NCBI GenBank assembly: GCA_048265065.1
Contig: JBLXCH010000003.1
Location: 26,895-90,894 of the forward strand
Direction: 5' to 3'
Origin: Motiliproteus sp048265065
GTDB lineage: Bacteria; Pseudomonadota; Gammaproteobacteria; Pseudomonadales; Balneatricaceae
Length of the DNA: 64,000 bases
Positions 18,392 to 27,243 of the stretch are shown here, piece after piece (the stretch's first letter is position 1; every line of letters begins with the position of its first letter). The notes under the pieces were generated by a model. The model had not been told where the DNA came from. It did not search any database and saw nothing but the letters and a program-made list of their open reading frames with translations. A program made the position numbers and the translations under genes.

Positions 18392-19742
18392 ATGCACTTT
18401 CGCGTTATTCTACGAATCTTAGGTGTCCTACTGATGCTCTTCAGCTTCAGTATGCTACCGCCTGTAGCGGTATCCTATTATTACGGTGACGGTGCCCATC
18501 TACCTTTTCTTATTGCATTTGGAATCACCTTAATCACGGGTTTTTTTCTGTGGTTACCGGTTTATCGCGCTCGGCATGATTTACGCACCCGTGATGGTTT
18601 TTTAATTACCGTCTTATTCTGGACGGTATTGGGAATCTTCGCCTCGATTCCATTAATGATTGCAGAAGACCCCCATCTCACCGTTGTTGATGCAGTTTTT
18701 GAAGCACTTTCGGGGTTAACCACAACGGGCGCCACTGTCATCACCGGCATTGATGATCTTCCTCACTCTATTTTATTTTATCGCCAACAACTCCAATGGT
18801 TTGGCGGAATGGGTATCATCGTTTTAGCGGTAGCAATTTTGCCAATGCTGGGTATTGGTGGTATGCAGCTTTACCGAGCAGAAACACCGGGGCCGGTAAA
18901 AGACTCTAAACTAACCCCGCGTATTACCGAAACCGCCAAAGCGCTTTGGTATATCTATCTATCCCTCACCATACTTTGTACGCTCGGCTATTGGGCGGCA
19001 GGCATGACATTATTCGATGCGATTTGTCACAGTTTTTCCACCGTAGCCATTGGTGGTTTCTCAACCCATGATGCCAGTATTGGCTACTTTGATAGCCCCG
19101 TTATCGAAGCCATTGCGATCTTTTTCATGATAGTTTCTGCGGTCAACTTCGCGCTGCACTTCACCAGCTGGCGTTTAAAATCACTCAATCATTATTGGCA
19201 TGACCCTGAGTTTAAGTTTTATATGGCAATTCTTGCCAGCATCACCTTATTCACCACGGCAGTACTAGCGCTTCATGACACCTATGAAGGCGGTGAAAAC
19301 TTCCGTCGGGCAATTTTTGAATCAGTGTCTATTGCCACAACCACCGGTTTTGCCACGGCTGACTTTTCAAAATGGCCGGCCATGTTGCCGTTCTTACTCT
19401 TTATTGCTGCGTTCGCCGGCGGTTGCGCGGGCTCTACCGGCGGAGGTATGAAAGTTATTCGCGTGCTTATTATCCTCAAGCAAGGCTCACGGGAGATTAA
19501 ACGCTTAGTCCACCCTAATGCCGTAATACCTATCAAAGTCGGTAGCAGGCCAATCTCAGACCGTGTGGCTGAAGCGGTGTGGGGATTCTTTTCGGTCTAC
19601 CTGATTGTCTTCGTGGTGATGTTAATCGCCTTATTGGCAACCGGCCTAGATCAAGTGACTGCGTGGACTGCNNNNNNNNNNTGGCCGATTGGAAGTATTC
19701 ACCCTGTTGGTTCTCTTCACCCCCATGTTTTGGCGCCGTTAA
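18392..19742 (+). CDS. trkH: Trk potassium transporter membrane subunit, interrupted by an assembly gap
   Basis: This is the K+-translocating subunit. Three of the four selectivity-filter segments are visible (GLTTTGATV, VAIGGFSTHD, TTTGFATA) between hydrophobic helices. The frame runs to GLDQVTAWT at 19670, then 10 Ns follow. After the gap a different frame reads GRLEVFTLLVLFTPMFWRR and a stop at 19740-19742, which is the conserved C-terminus of TrkH. The 426 residues before and 19 after the gap fall about 35-40 short of the usual 483. So roughly 100-120 bases are missing in the assembly, and the 10 Ns are a placeholder. The gene itself is probably intact. Confidence 0.93.
19672..19681. other. 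Assembly gap (10 Ns) in trkH
   Basis: The ten Ns are of arbitrary length: the TrkH reading frame differs on the two sides, and about 35-40 conserved residues, including the expected fourth filter segment, are absent. This is a sequencing or scaffolding gap, not a biological feature. Confidence 0.97.
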
Positions 19743-19746
19743 AACC

Positions 19747-20340
19747 ATGTCGAAAATTGATGCCGAGAAGTGGAACGCACGCTATGAATCAAGAGAGCTA
19801 CCTAATAACCCTGCGCATATACTCACCAGTAACAACCATCTTCTTAACACCTCTGGCCATGCGTTAGAGCTTGCCTCTGGACTCGGCGGCAATAGTCTTT
19901 TTTTAGCCCGACAAGGGTATCAAGTTACCGCTTTGGACGTGTCTAGTGTTGCTGTGGAAAAGCTCGGGCAAAACGCCAAGCAACAGCAACTATCTATCTT
20001 TCCTGAATGTTGCGATTTAGAAACCTGGATAGCACCAAAAAACACTTATGATGTTGTGCTAGTCAGCGGTTATTACCAACCCAGCTTGTTCGAGAAAATT
20101 ATTATCACACTCAAGCCCGGCGGTTTAGTTTTTTACCAAACCTATACCGAGTTAAAAGTGAATGAGTTGGGGCCGAGCAATCCTGCCTTTTTATTAGCTG
20201 ATGGAGAGTTACTCCAACATTTTGCAGATTTTGATCTCATCGCCTACCAAGAAAATCGTGACCTTGGCGACATTCAGCTAGGCCTACGAAACCAGGCTTG
20301 TATCGTCGCTCGTAAACCTCACCACCGTCACGACCAATAA
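19747..20340 (+). CDS. Class I SAM-dependent methyltransferase
   Basis: This 197-residue protein has a Rossmann methyltransferase fold. The SAM-binding motif I is LELASGLGGNSLFLA near residues 38-52, followed by the acidic VTALDVSS and the motif IV-like segment YDVVLVSGYYQ. It resembles small TehB-like methyltransferases, and the substrate cannot be assigned. The ATG lies 4 bases after the trkH stop, so it probably belongs to the trkA-trkH transcript. I start here because the protein begins MSKIDAEKWNARY, typical of this group; the frame upstream belongs to trkH read out of phase and is not part of the gene. Confidence 0.82.
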   Translation: MSKIDAEKWNARYESRELPNNPAHILTSNNHLLNTSGHALELASGLGGNSLFLARQGYQVTALDVSSVAVEKLGQNAKQQQLSIFPECCDLETWIAPKNTYDVVLVSGYYQPSLFEKIIITLKPGGLVFYQTYTELKVNELGPSNPAFLLADGELLQHFADFDLIAYQENRDLGDIQLGLRNQACIVARKPHHRHDQ

Positions 20341-20473
20341 ATCCATCAAAATACCATTATTTTTAACTTTCTTAGGCTGACAACAGCCTTCTCCGTCCAC
20401 CCATTTCGTTGAGTTCATGTATAATCTTCGGTTTATATTTTTAGCTGTTGAAAGCCATTAAAGGTGAGCAAAC

Positions 20474-21421
20474 GTGAGTGGAACGATGAACGTTGATGTC
20501 AGTACCTTCCAAGGCCTGATTATGGGTCTGCAAAACTATTGGGCCGAGCAAGGCTGCGTGCTGATGCAGCCGCTGGATATGGAAGTCGGCGCTGGGACAT
20601 TTCACCCAGCAACAACGCTTCGTGCCGTTGGCCCAGAAAGCTGGAATGCTGCCTACGTTCAACCCTGCCGTCGTCCCACCGATGGCCGTTATGGTGAAAA
20701 CCCGAACCGCTTACAGCACTACTACCAGTTTCAGGTAGCGATGAAGCCATCACCTGACAACATCCAAGAGCTTTACCTCAACTCGTTAAAGTTCTTAGGC
20801 ATTGATCCTGCCGTCCATGATATCCGCTTTGTCGAAGACAACTGGGAGTCACCAACTCTTGGTGCTTGGGGTCTCGGCTGGGAAGTCTGGCTAAACGGGA
20901 TGGAAGTCACCCAGTTCACCTATTTCCAACAAGTGGGCGGTTTAGAATGCTACCCCGTCACTGGCGAAATCACTTATGGTCTTGAGCGAATTGCCATGTA
21001 CCTGCAAGGTGTTGATAGTATCTATGACCTTGTTTGGACTAAAGGCCCTGAAGGCGTCGTTACTTACGGCGACGTGTTCCACCAAAACGAAGTGGAAATG
21101 TCGACCTATAACTTTGAAGAGGCGGACGTGGATTTCTTATTCCAATGCTTCGACAAGTACGAATCTGAAAGCCAACGTTTAATTGAAAAGAACTTACCGT
21201 TACCTGCTTATGAAATGGTGATGAAGGCCTCTCACTGTTTTAACCTCTTAGACGCTCGCCACGCGATTTCAGTCACCGAAAGACAGCGTTTCATTCTTCG
21301 GGTTCGTTCGTTGTCACGCGCGGTTTGTGAGAGCTACTACGAGGCACGTAAAGCAAAAGGCTTCCCTCTCGCTAGCGAAGCACTTAGAGCAGAACTTCTC
21401 AAAGAAGAGGAAACTAAATAA
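20474..21421 (+). CDS. glyQ: Glycine-tRNA ligase alpha subunit
   Basis: This 315-residue catalytic subunit of the bacterial alpha2beta2 glycyl-tRNA synthetase charges tRNA(Gly). The family opening FQGLIMGLQNYWAEQGCVLMQPLD and motifs PCRRPTDGRYGENPNR and GLEVWLNGMEVTQFTYFQQ are evident. I use GTG 20474, which has AAGGTGAG 6-7 bases upstream; the ATG at 20486 is too far from it. Its stop codon overlaps the glyS ATG by one base (TAATG). TATAAT at 20420-20425 may be its -10 box, though no good -35 is seen. Confidence 0.97.
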   Translation: MSGTMNVDVSTFQGLIMGLQNYWAEQGCVLMQPLDMEVGAGTFHPATTLRAVGPESWNAAYVQPCRRPTDGRYGENPNRLQHYYQFQVAMKPSPDNIQELYLNSLKFLGIDPAVHDIRFVEDNWESPTLGAWGLGWEVWLNGMEVTQFTYFQQVGGLECYPVTGEITYGLERIAMYLQGVDSIYDLVWTKGPEGVVTYGDVFHQNEVEMSTYNFEEADVDFLFQCFDKYESESQRLIEKNLPLPAYEMVMKASHCFNLLDARHAISVTERQRFILRVRSLSRAVCESYYEARKAKGFPLASEALRAELLKEEETK

Positions 21422-23493
21422 TGGAAACTCGCGACTTTCTCTTCGAACTGGGGACAGAAGAACTCCCACCGAAAGCACTCAAAAAATTATCTGAGTCATT
21501 ACTAAGCTCATTTCAAAAAGGGCTAACCGAACTTTTTTCAGACCATAAAGAACTGCTTGCCGATACTCAGTTTCGCGCCTTTGCTACACCACGCCGTTTA
21601 GCCATTTTTGCTGAAAAGCTACCCACGCATACACCCAGCAAAACGACCGAAGTCACAGGGCCGCCTGCAAAGATTAGCTTCGATGCTGACGGTAATCCGA
21701 CAAAAGCACTAGAAGGCTTTGCTAAAAAATGTGGCGTTACAGTTTTTGAGCTCACTGAATCAAACGGTAAATTTTGCTTCGTACGAAAAGAGCCAGAGCA
21801 ATCAATCGACACCCATTTAGCATCGCTGATTCAAAAAGCGCTGGACCAATTACCAATCCCTAAGCGAATGCGCTGGGGCGCCAGTAAAATTGAATTTGTT
21901 CGCCCCGCACATTGGGTCGTTATGTTGCTTGGCAATAAAATAGTCGATGCCAATATCTTGGGTCACCGGTCAGGTAGAACCACCTATGGTCATCGCTTCC
22001 ATTACAATCAAGCCATCGTTATTGATAACCCTTCGGACTACCAGTCACTGCTTGGCGACAAAGGTTATGTAGTTGCTGATTTTGCTGAACGTCGCGCAAT
22101 GATCATTAAGCAAGTTAACCAAGCAGCCAACGAGAAAAACGGTACTGCCGTGATCGATGAAAGCTTATTGGACGAGGTCACCGCATTAGTCGAATGGCCT
22201 GTTGCACTGGCTGGCCGCTTTGAAGATCGCTTCCTCGATGTACCAGCAGAAGCGCTCGTTTCTTCCATGAAAGAACACCAAAAATACTTCCACGTTGTGG
22301 ATAACAACGGTGCCATCATGCCGTTCTTTATCACCGTGAGTAACATCGAAAGCACTGACCCTCAGCAAGTCATTTCTGGTAATGAGCGAGTCATTCGCCC
22401 TCGTTTAGCTGATGCGGCTTTCTTCTATGAGACCGATAAAAAGAGCACTCTGGAATCACGTATTGATCGCTTAAAGCCAATCGTTTTCCAAGCGAAGCTC
22501 GGCAGCGTTTATGACAAATCCGTACGGGTCAGCAAACTCGCTGGTGAAATTGCATCACGCATTGGTTCAGATCGAGCGCTTGCAGAACGTGCAGGCATGC
22601 TCAGTAAAACAGATCTCGTCACGGAGATGGTGCTGGAATTTGATGACCTACAAGGCTTGATGGGACACTACTACGCGCTCCATGACGGTGAAAACCCAGA
22701 ACTTGCGAAAGCGTTAGAAGAGCAATATCACCCACGCTTTGCAGGCGACACTTTACCAACGACAGCAACCGGTTCTGCTCTGGCAATGGCAGATCGTCTT
22801 GATACCTTGGTTGGCCTTTTCGGTATCAACCAACCACCCAGTGGCAGCAAAGATCCATTTGCGTTACGTCGTGCAACCTTAGGTGTTTTACGCACCATAG
22901 TCGAATCTGAACTAGATTTGGACTTGGCTGAAATTCTACCCATCGCGGCAGAATCACATGCCAATCTAAGTCATACAGACGACCTTACGGACAAAGTCAT
23001 CGACTTTATGCTCGAACGTTTTCGCGCTTGGTATGACGACAGCGGCATACCTGTAGAAGTCTTCCTAGCGGTTTCGGCAACACGCCCAACTCGTCCCTTA
23101 GACTTTGCAAAACGCATGAGTGCGGTGAACGATTTCCGTCAATTGCCAGAAGCGGAATCTCTAGCCGCTGCCAATAAGCGCGTCTCCAATATCATCAGTA
23201 AAGCTGAATTAGCCACGTTCCCAGCGGTCGACCCTTCACTCTTTACTGAAGCTTCCGAGACGGCTTTATACGAATCACTAGAGCAAGCCAAGGCAACCGC
23301 AACACCATTGTTTGATGCATCAAATTACGGGGATGCTTACGCTTCACTCGCTACATTAAAAGAGCCAGTCGATGCGTTTTTCGATTCTGTGATGGTTATG
23401 GCAGACGATGAAGCTACTCGCTTAAATCGTCTTGCTTTACTTAACGAGCTACGTGCTTTGTTCTTGAAAGGTGCGGATATTTCCTTGCTTTAA
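21421..23493 (+). CDS. glyS: Glycine-tRNA ligase beta subunit
   Basis: This 690-residue partner of GlyQ is needed for tRNA recognition. The sequence starts with the typical DFLFELGTEELPPKAL. It contains the HD-like domain of GlyS, with GLMGHYYA and the SKDPFALRR segment, and ends in an anticodon-binding (DALR-like) domain (about 580-690). The length agrees with E. coli GlyS (689). The start ATG overlaps the glyQ stop, giving translational coupling of a heterotetramer in equal amounts. A strong terminator follows 30 bases downstream. Confidence 0.97.
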   Translation: METRDFLFELGTEELPPKALKKLSESLLSSFQKGLTELFSDHKELLADTQFRAFATPRRLAIFAEKLPTHTPSKTTEVTGPPAKISFDADGNPTKALEGFAKKCGVTVFELTESNGKFCFVRKEPEQSIDTHLASLIQKALDQLPIPKRMRWGASKIEFVRPAHWVVMLLGNKIVDANILGHRSGRTTYGHRFHYNQAIVIDNPSDYQSLLGDKGYVVADFAERRAMIIKQVNQAANEKNGTAVIDESLLDEVTALVEWPVALAGRFEDRFLDVPAEALVSSMKEHQKYFHVVDNNGAIMPFFITVSNIESTDPQQVISGNERVIRPRLADAAFFYETDKKSTLESRIDRLKPIVFQAKLGSVYDKSVRVSKLAGEIASRIGSDRALAERAGMLSKTDLVTEMVLEFDDLQGLMGHYYALHDGENPELAKALEEQYHPRFAGDTLPTTATGSALAMADRLDTLVGLFGINQPPSGSKDPFALRRATLGVLRTIVESELDLDLAEILPIAAESHANLSHTDDLTDKVIDFMLERFRAWYDDSGIPVEVFLAVSATRPTRPLDFAKRMSAVNDFRQLPEAESLAAANKRVSNIISKAELATFPAVDPSLFTEASETALYESLEQAKATATPLFDASNYGDAYASLATLKEPVDAFFDSVMVMADDEATRLNRLALLNELRALFLKGADISLL

Positions 23494-23522
23494 TGAGCTG
23501 TTCTTAACCTCATATTTGAAGA

Positions 23523-23546
23523 GCCGATCTATTGATCGGCTTTTTT
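23523..23546 (+). terminator. Intrinsic terminator after glyQS
   Basis: GCCGATC (23523-23529) and GATCGGC (23534-23540) form a 7-bp stem with a 4-base loop, followed directly by six Ts. This is a textbook rho-independent terminator for the glyQ-glyS transcript. Confidence 0.92.
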
Positions 23547-23566
23547 GTGCCTGTCTCCAATGAATG

Positions 23567-23582
23567 TGTTTCACGTGAAACA
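23567..23582. promoter_or_regulatory. parS: parS chromosome-partition site
   Basis: The 16-base palindrome TGTTTCACGTGAAACA is identical to the canonical parS bound by chromosomal ParB/Spo0J. ParB nucleates here and spreads by CTP-dependent sliding, and ParA then segregates the origin region. The site lies between the glyQS terminator and the next gene, about 12 kb from the probable oriC and 20 kb from parAB, which are both in this window. I found no second perfect copy in the 64 kb on reading every CACGTG core I noticed. Confidence 0.95.
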
Positions 23583-23921
23583 GCAATATAAAGTCGCTAG
23601 TACAAATCATGAAACTACTTTAGTCTGGAAACGACATGGCGATGTTTTTTAAGAGTTAACTAAGAATAACCGGAAGAAAAACTCTATCACCCTACTAAAA
23701 AGGAGCAACAGCAAAAAGCACAAGGAGTCTCATTTGAGATGTGACGTTGGTAGTTTTTTACGGACAAGAAGTAAGGAGTGCGCAAGCGCTTACCCAAAAA
23801 GCTGTCTAGCTCTGGCAAGAAACATGCATCAATCATTATCAATTATCAGTGATCGAATGCGATACAGCGGACGTAGCTTATATCGCCGGTCTTCCAATTC
23901 ACCTACCGCAACGGATGCAAT
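23583..23921. other. Intergenic region without a recognisable gene
   Basis: These 339 bases between parS and the AI-2E-type permease hold no supported gene. A 70-codon open frame at 23734-23946 has a composition rich in Arg and Ser, no ribosome site, and overlaps the permease start, so I do not call it. No terminator or clear promoter is seen. The stretch may serve as ParB spreading space or carry the permease promoter. Confidence 0.6.
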
Positions 23922-24998
23922 ATGTTTAGTAAAGAAAGCCCGATAGAGTTAAAAATAATTGTCGCATTAGCACTCGTGGCCGCGCTATATTTTGCTAGCA
24001 ACCTGATACTGCCATTAGTTATATCTGCACTTCTTGCGCTCTTTTCAAGCCCGCTTGTCAACTTACTAAGCCGCTCACGTTTGCCCAAAAGCTTATCCGC
24101 AGCGTTGGTAATTATTACTCTCAGTACAGTAGTCAGTTTAGGCGTTGGGTTACTTTTCACGCCTGCTTCAAATTGGATAGAACGGCTACCACTCGTTAGC
24201 GAACAGTTAGTAGAAAGAGCCGATCAAGCCAGTGATGCAATTTCTGAACTGAAGGACAACCTCACTCCCGAAGGCAAAGAGTCTAGCCAACAAGAGACTG
24301 CATCACCTGATGGCGGATCGTTCCAATCAATGATTCAAAGCTCCGCCATGACCTTGTTATCGGTCATGGCGGAGACCACTGCAATGCTCTTGGTACAATG
24401 CGCTACCATCATTGTGGTGACCTATTTCCTGTTGGTTCATGGCGATGATTTGATGCGCTCAATCGTCAGCCGAAAAAATTCTATTACGGAGAAAAAGGAC
24501 ACATTCAAGCTCTTTGAAACAGTACGCGATGAAGTGTCGCATTACGTCTTAACTATCAGTGTTATTAATGTATTGCTGGGGTTAGCTGTAACAGTAGCTA
24601 TGTTTATCCAAGGTGTAGAAGACCCAATCCTTTGGGGTGCCATGGCAGGCCTACTGAACTTCGCACCCTATGTCGGTACGCTGATTATGTCGGTACTACT
24701 TACCCTTGTTGGCTTTATTGAGTTTGATACGTTGTGGCAGATCGTGCTGGTCCCAGTAAGTTTTCTTATCCTGAATTTGTTAGAAGCGCAGTACATCACC
24801 CCAACCATTCTCGGTAAGCGCTTTAACCTAAACCCCCTCATTGTGCTTATTTGGATGATTTTCTGGGGCTGGTTATGGGGTGCAGCGGGTGCACTATTAG
24901 CTATACCTCTATTGGTCTGCTGTAAGATCATTACTGAAAAAACATCTGTTTTTGGCAATCTATTGCATTCATCACCTTCATCAGAAGATCACAGTTAG
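23922..24998 (+). CDS. AI-2E family transporter (PerM/TqsA-like permease)
   Basis: This 358-residue membrane protein of the AI-2 exporter (UPF0118) family has paired hydrophobic segments at the N-terminus (about 8-60), an extended hydrophilic insertion (about 90-130) and a further run of hydrophobic segments (about 145-335). The family pattern LLNFAPYVGTLI and the C-terminal stretch LNPLIVLIWMIFWGWLWGAAGALLAIPLL are characteristic. Members export diverse small molecules or work as Na+(Li+)/H+ antiporters, so a role in autoinducer-2 export should not be assumed. It stands alone between parS and the YqjD-like operon. Confidence 0.88.
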   Translation: MFSKESPIELKIIVALALVAALYFASNLILPLVISALLALFSSPLVNLLSRSRLPKSLSAALVIITLSTVVSLGVGLLFTPASNWIERLPLVSEQLVERADQASDAISELKDNLTPEGKESSQQETASPDGGSFQSMIQSSAMTLLSVMAETTAMLLVQCATIIVVTYFLLVHGDDLMRSIVSRKNSITEKKDTFKLFETVRDEVSHYVLTISVINVLLGLAVTVAMFIQGVEDPILWGAMAGLLNFAPYVGTLIMSVLLTLVGFIEFDTLWQIVLVPVSFLILNLLEAQYITPTILGKRFNLNPLIVLIWMIFWGWLWGAAGALLAIPLLVCCKIITEKTSVFGNLLHSSPSSEDHS

Positions 24999-25198
24999 AT
25001 AATGTAATTTTTGCAGCGACAACGTGAAAAAACTGCACTGTTTCAACAGAGCAAAAAGCTAAGTCATTGATAGTTAGTCAATATAATAATTGGCATGCGT
25101 CTTGAAAGGTCATCAGTGAAACAACGAATAAATACGTTGGTTTGTGACCAAGCAACTTGATCCTTACCAACATCCACGGATGAAATAGGAGCATGACA

Positions 25199-25507
25199 AT
25201 GGCTACTGCAAAAACAACTCAACCATCGACAAATAGCAAAACAGATTCAACTGCTGGCGCAAACACTGAGCAAAGCACTACAGAAGCTATCGAGCAGCTA
25301 CGAGATGCTACGACTCAGCTCTATAGCGCGCTCCAAGCTTTAGGTGGCGCATCAACAGATGAAGCAAAAGTAAAACTCAAGGAAGGTAAGGAACAGGCAA
25401 TCATCCTAGGTACTCAGGCTGAAGAAAAAATGCGCGAGCAACCGCTGATTACTGCTGGTGTCGCATTCGCAGCAGGCTATCTAGTTTCACGTTGGATCAA
25501 GCGTTAA
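25199..25507 (+). CDS. YqjD/ElaB-like (DUF883) membrane-anchored protein
   Basis: This 102-residue protein begins with a Ser/Thr/Gln-rich low-complexity stretch, followed by a helical segment (about 25-70) and a C-terminal hydrophobic anchor with ITAGVAFAAGYLVSRWIKR. This tail is characteristic of the ElaB/YqjD/DUF883 family, whose E. coli members bind ribosomes at the inner membrane in stationary phase. AGGAG at 25187-25191 is 7 bases from ATG 25199 but only 1 base from ATG 25193, so 25199 is chosen. It is first in a three-gene set that matches the E. coli yqjD-yqjE-yqjK order. Confidence 0.82.
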   Translation: MATAKTTQPSTNSKTDSTAGANTEQSTTEAIEQLRDATTQLYSALQALGGASTDEAKVKLKEGKEQAIILGTQAEEKMREQPLITAGVAFAAGYLVSRWIKR

Positions 25508-25548
25508 TTTAACTTCCTAGTTCTTGATCACCCATGAAATAAACGACT

Positions 25549-26031
25549 GTGAGTATGGATATGGCAACGAAAAATGAAGCCGGTCTACAGGAAGAGTTAG
25601 AGCAAATTAACGCCTCTCTTCTCCAGCCAGTAAAGGACTACCTACAAGGCCTGGCCGCGCTTCTTGGTTTAGAGTTTAAGGAGGCCTTGTCCTCCTTAAA
25701 ACTCATCATCGTATTGAGTCTATGTTTACTCCCGTTAGCGTTTCTCGCGTGGATCTCGGCAAGCAGTTTAGTGGCCTATGGAGTTTATGCATTCTCCCTT
25801 TCTGTTGCTTTAGGCATTCTCACTTTTTGCCTAATTCAGATCATCGCAATTATTAGCGTGAGGTTTTTGATCAAGAAATACGCTCATCGATTAAGCTTTC
25901 CCTATACGCGAAAAGAGCTATCAAGCCTACTCAACGGAGGCATCAAAAATGAGTCGCTATCAAGAAATTCAGCAGCTACAGCTTCAGCTCCAGAGCCAAC
26001 GAGCGGGACTGAAACACCGGCTAAACGTTAG
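25549..26031 (+). CDS. YqjE-like phage-holin-superfamily (DUF1469) membrane protein
   Basis: This 160-residue protein has an N-terminal amphipathic region, two long hydrophobic segments (about 55-80 and 84-110) and a basic, then polar C-terminus. This matches the Actinobacteriophage-holin-like superfamily (phage_holin_3_6, YqjE). The start is uncertain: GTG 25549, ATG 25555 and ATG 25561 are all in frame and none has a clear ribosome site. It lies 41 bases after the YqjD-like gene and its 3' end overlaps the next gene by 83 bases. The family role is not established; envelope stress has been suggested from context. Confidence 0.78.
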   Translation: MSMDMATKNEAGLQEELEQINASLLQPVKDYLQGLAALLGLEFKEALSSLKLIIVLSLCLLPLAFLAWISASSLVAYGVYAFSLSVALGILTFCLIQIIAIISVRFLIKKYAHRLSFPYTRKELSSLLNGGIKNESLSRNSAATASAPEPTSGTETPAKR

Positions 26032-26185
26032 CCCCTACCCTTGGGCAGCTTGTCTAGGTATTGCTTCATTCGCCAGTGGCTTTATTACACAACGGAAGAA
26101 CTTATTGCCTTCATCAGTTGTGCGTTTAGCTACCAGTAGCGCAACTAGCCAGCTGCTGTCTTTAAACCCATTGGGCGAGGAGTAA
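25949..26185 (+). CDS. YqjK-like small protein
   Basis: This 78-residue protein starts inside the 3' end of the YqjE-like gene (83-base overlap). GGAGG lies about 9 bases before its ATG. It has an N-terminal helix rich in Gln, Leu and Arg (about 1-25) and one weak hydrophobic segment (about 30-50, WAACLGIASFASGFITQ). Size, order and topology correspond to YqjK, the third gene of the enterobacterial yqjDEK set. Sequence similarity in this family is low, so the call rests partly on gene order. Confidence 0.7.
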   Translation: MSRYQEIQQLQLQLQSQRAGLKHRLNVSPYPWAACLGIASFASGFITQRKNLLPSSVVRLATSSATSQLLSLNPLGEE

Positions 26186-26412
26186 GATAATTATAGACAG
26201 AATAAGAGTCCAAATTTGACCCGGAGAGTTTCCAAAATAAATCGAGGAGAATACTTATCCTTTCAGGATTAGCGAAATACCCCCCTGATTGATGACGCTA
26301 GAATCGAGAACTGAACTGTTCTAGTCTAGGCCAACGTTCGCAAGGAATGCGACCGTAACTGACTGTAGCTAACTATAACTACGTCTAACATTACACACGA
26401 AAGGACTCTCTC

Positions 26413-27069
26413 ATGATTAGAATTCTCCTAGGCACAACGCTTGTGCTACTTGCTTCGTTTTACTTTACTCAAGCTCAAGCCACTCCAGTCATTCAAGAGA
26501 TTTATTATGATCAAGTGGGTGGCGATGGCTCGGATGTTTTCACGGAAATCTATGGTGATGCCGGGTCAGACTTAAGCGGTTGGCGAATAGAAGCCATCAA
26601 TGGCAACAATGACATAACGTATCGAACGATCAATTTAACCGGTGTATTAATTCCCGCAGACGGCCTCTTGCTCATTAGTACCAATTCCGCCAATAGTGCA
26701 TTAGCGGCCATCAGTGATTTCACCGCGAATGTAGATTGGCAAAACGGTCCTGATTCACTGTGGTTAATTGATGACTTGAACAACCTCATTGATGCCGTTC
26801 AATACGGCACGACAGAATTTGCGTTACGGGGTGAAACCGAGGCCACCACAGATGTGAGTGCAGGCTTTAGCCTATCTCGACATTTTGCGGGTTTTGATAC
26901 GAATAATAACCGTATGGACTTTATCGCAGGGACTCCAACGCCTGGTTTTGCTAATCAACAAATAACCATGGCCTTTAAAGTGCCTACGAGCTCATCAACA
27001 AGCCTCTTATTACTCGGGCTACTGATGTTATTAGTTGGATTAAGAAAACGCTCTGTAGCGGCTCTGTGA
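26413..27069 (+). CDS. Exported lamin-tail-domain protein with PEP-CTERM-like anchor
   Basis: This 218-residue protein has a signal peptide (about 1-23, ending TQAQA) followed by a lamin-tail (LTD) immunoglobulin-like domain (about 25-165). The repeated features are FTEIYGDAGSDLSGWRIEAING and VLIPADGLLLISTN. The C-terminus has VPTSSS, then a hydrophobic segment (about 193-209) and RKR, the layout of a PEP-CTERM/exosortase sorting tail, though the Pro-Glu-Pro itself is missing. LTD domains in bacteria occur on secreted or cell-surface proteins, often with nucleases. The gene is monocistronic with its own terminator. No exosortase is seen in the window. Confidence 0.75.
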   Translation: MIRILLGTTLVLLASFYFTQAQATPVIQEIYYDQVGGDGSDVFTEIYGDAGSDLSGWRIEAINGNNDITYRTINLTGVLIPADGLLLISTNSANSALAAISDFTANVDWQNGPDSLWLIDDLNNLIDAVQYGTTEFALRGETEATTDVSAGFSLSRHFAGFDTNNNRMDFIAGTPTPGFANQQITMAFKVPTSSSTSLLLLGLLMLLVGLRKRSVAAL

Positions 27070-27094
27070 AAGCCGAATTTTTGCACTAATCATA

Positions 27095-27120
27095 AAAAAG
27101 CAGCTCTGAGGCTGCTTTTT
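27095..27120 (+). terminator. Intrinsic terminator after the lamin-tail gene
   Basis: AAAAAGCAGC (27095-27104) pairs with GCTGCTTTTT (27111-27120) around a 6-base loop, giving a GC core flanked by A/T runs. It can act as a terminator in the plus direction and, less strongly, in the minus direction. Confidence 0.88.
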
Positions 27121-27243
27121 AGATTACCCATTCGACTGCGATGATATTTCCACAACACATAGTGGCACTAATGATTTATATGATAAACAGTAGTGTTGCG
27201 TTTAGTTGTAAATGAATCTACCAATCCTCCGAGGTACTTCTTC

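Noticed and set aside
19579..19746. An N-terminal extension of the methyltransferase, or a TrkH-methyltransferase fusion
   Set aside because: The upstream part is TrkH read out of frame through Ns; the correct TrkH frame stops at 19742.
23734..23946. 70-codon open frame upstream of the AI-2E-type permease
   Set aside because: No ribosome site, odd composition, and it overlaps the permease start.
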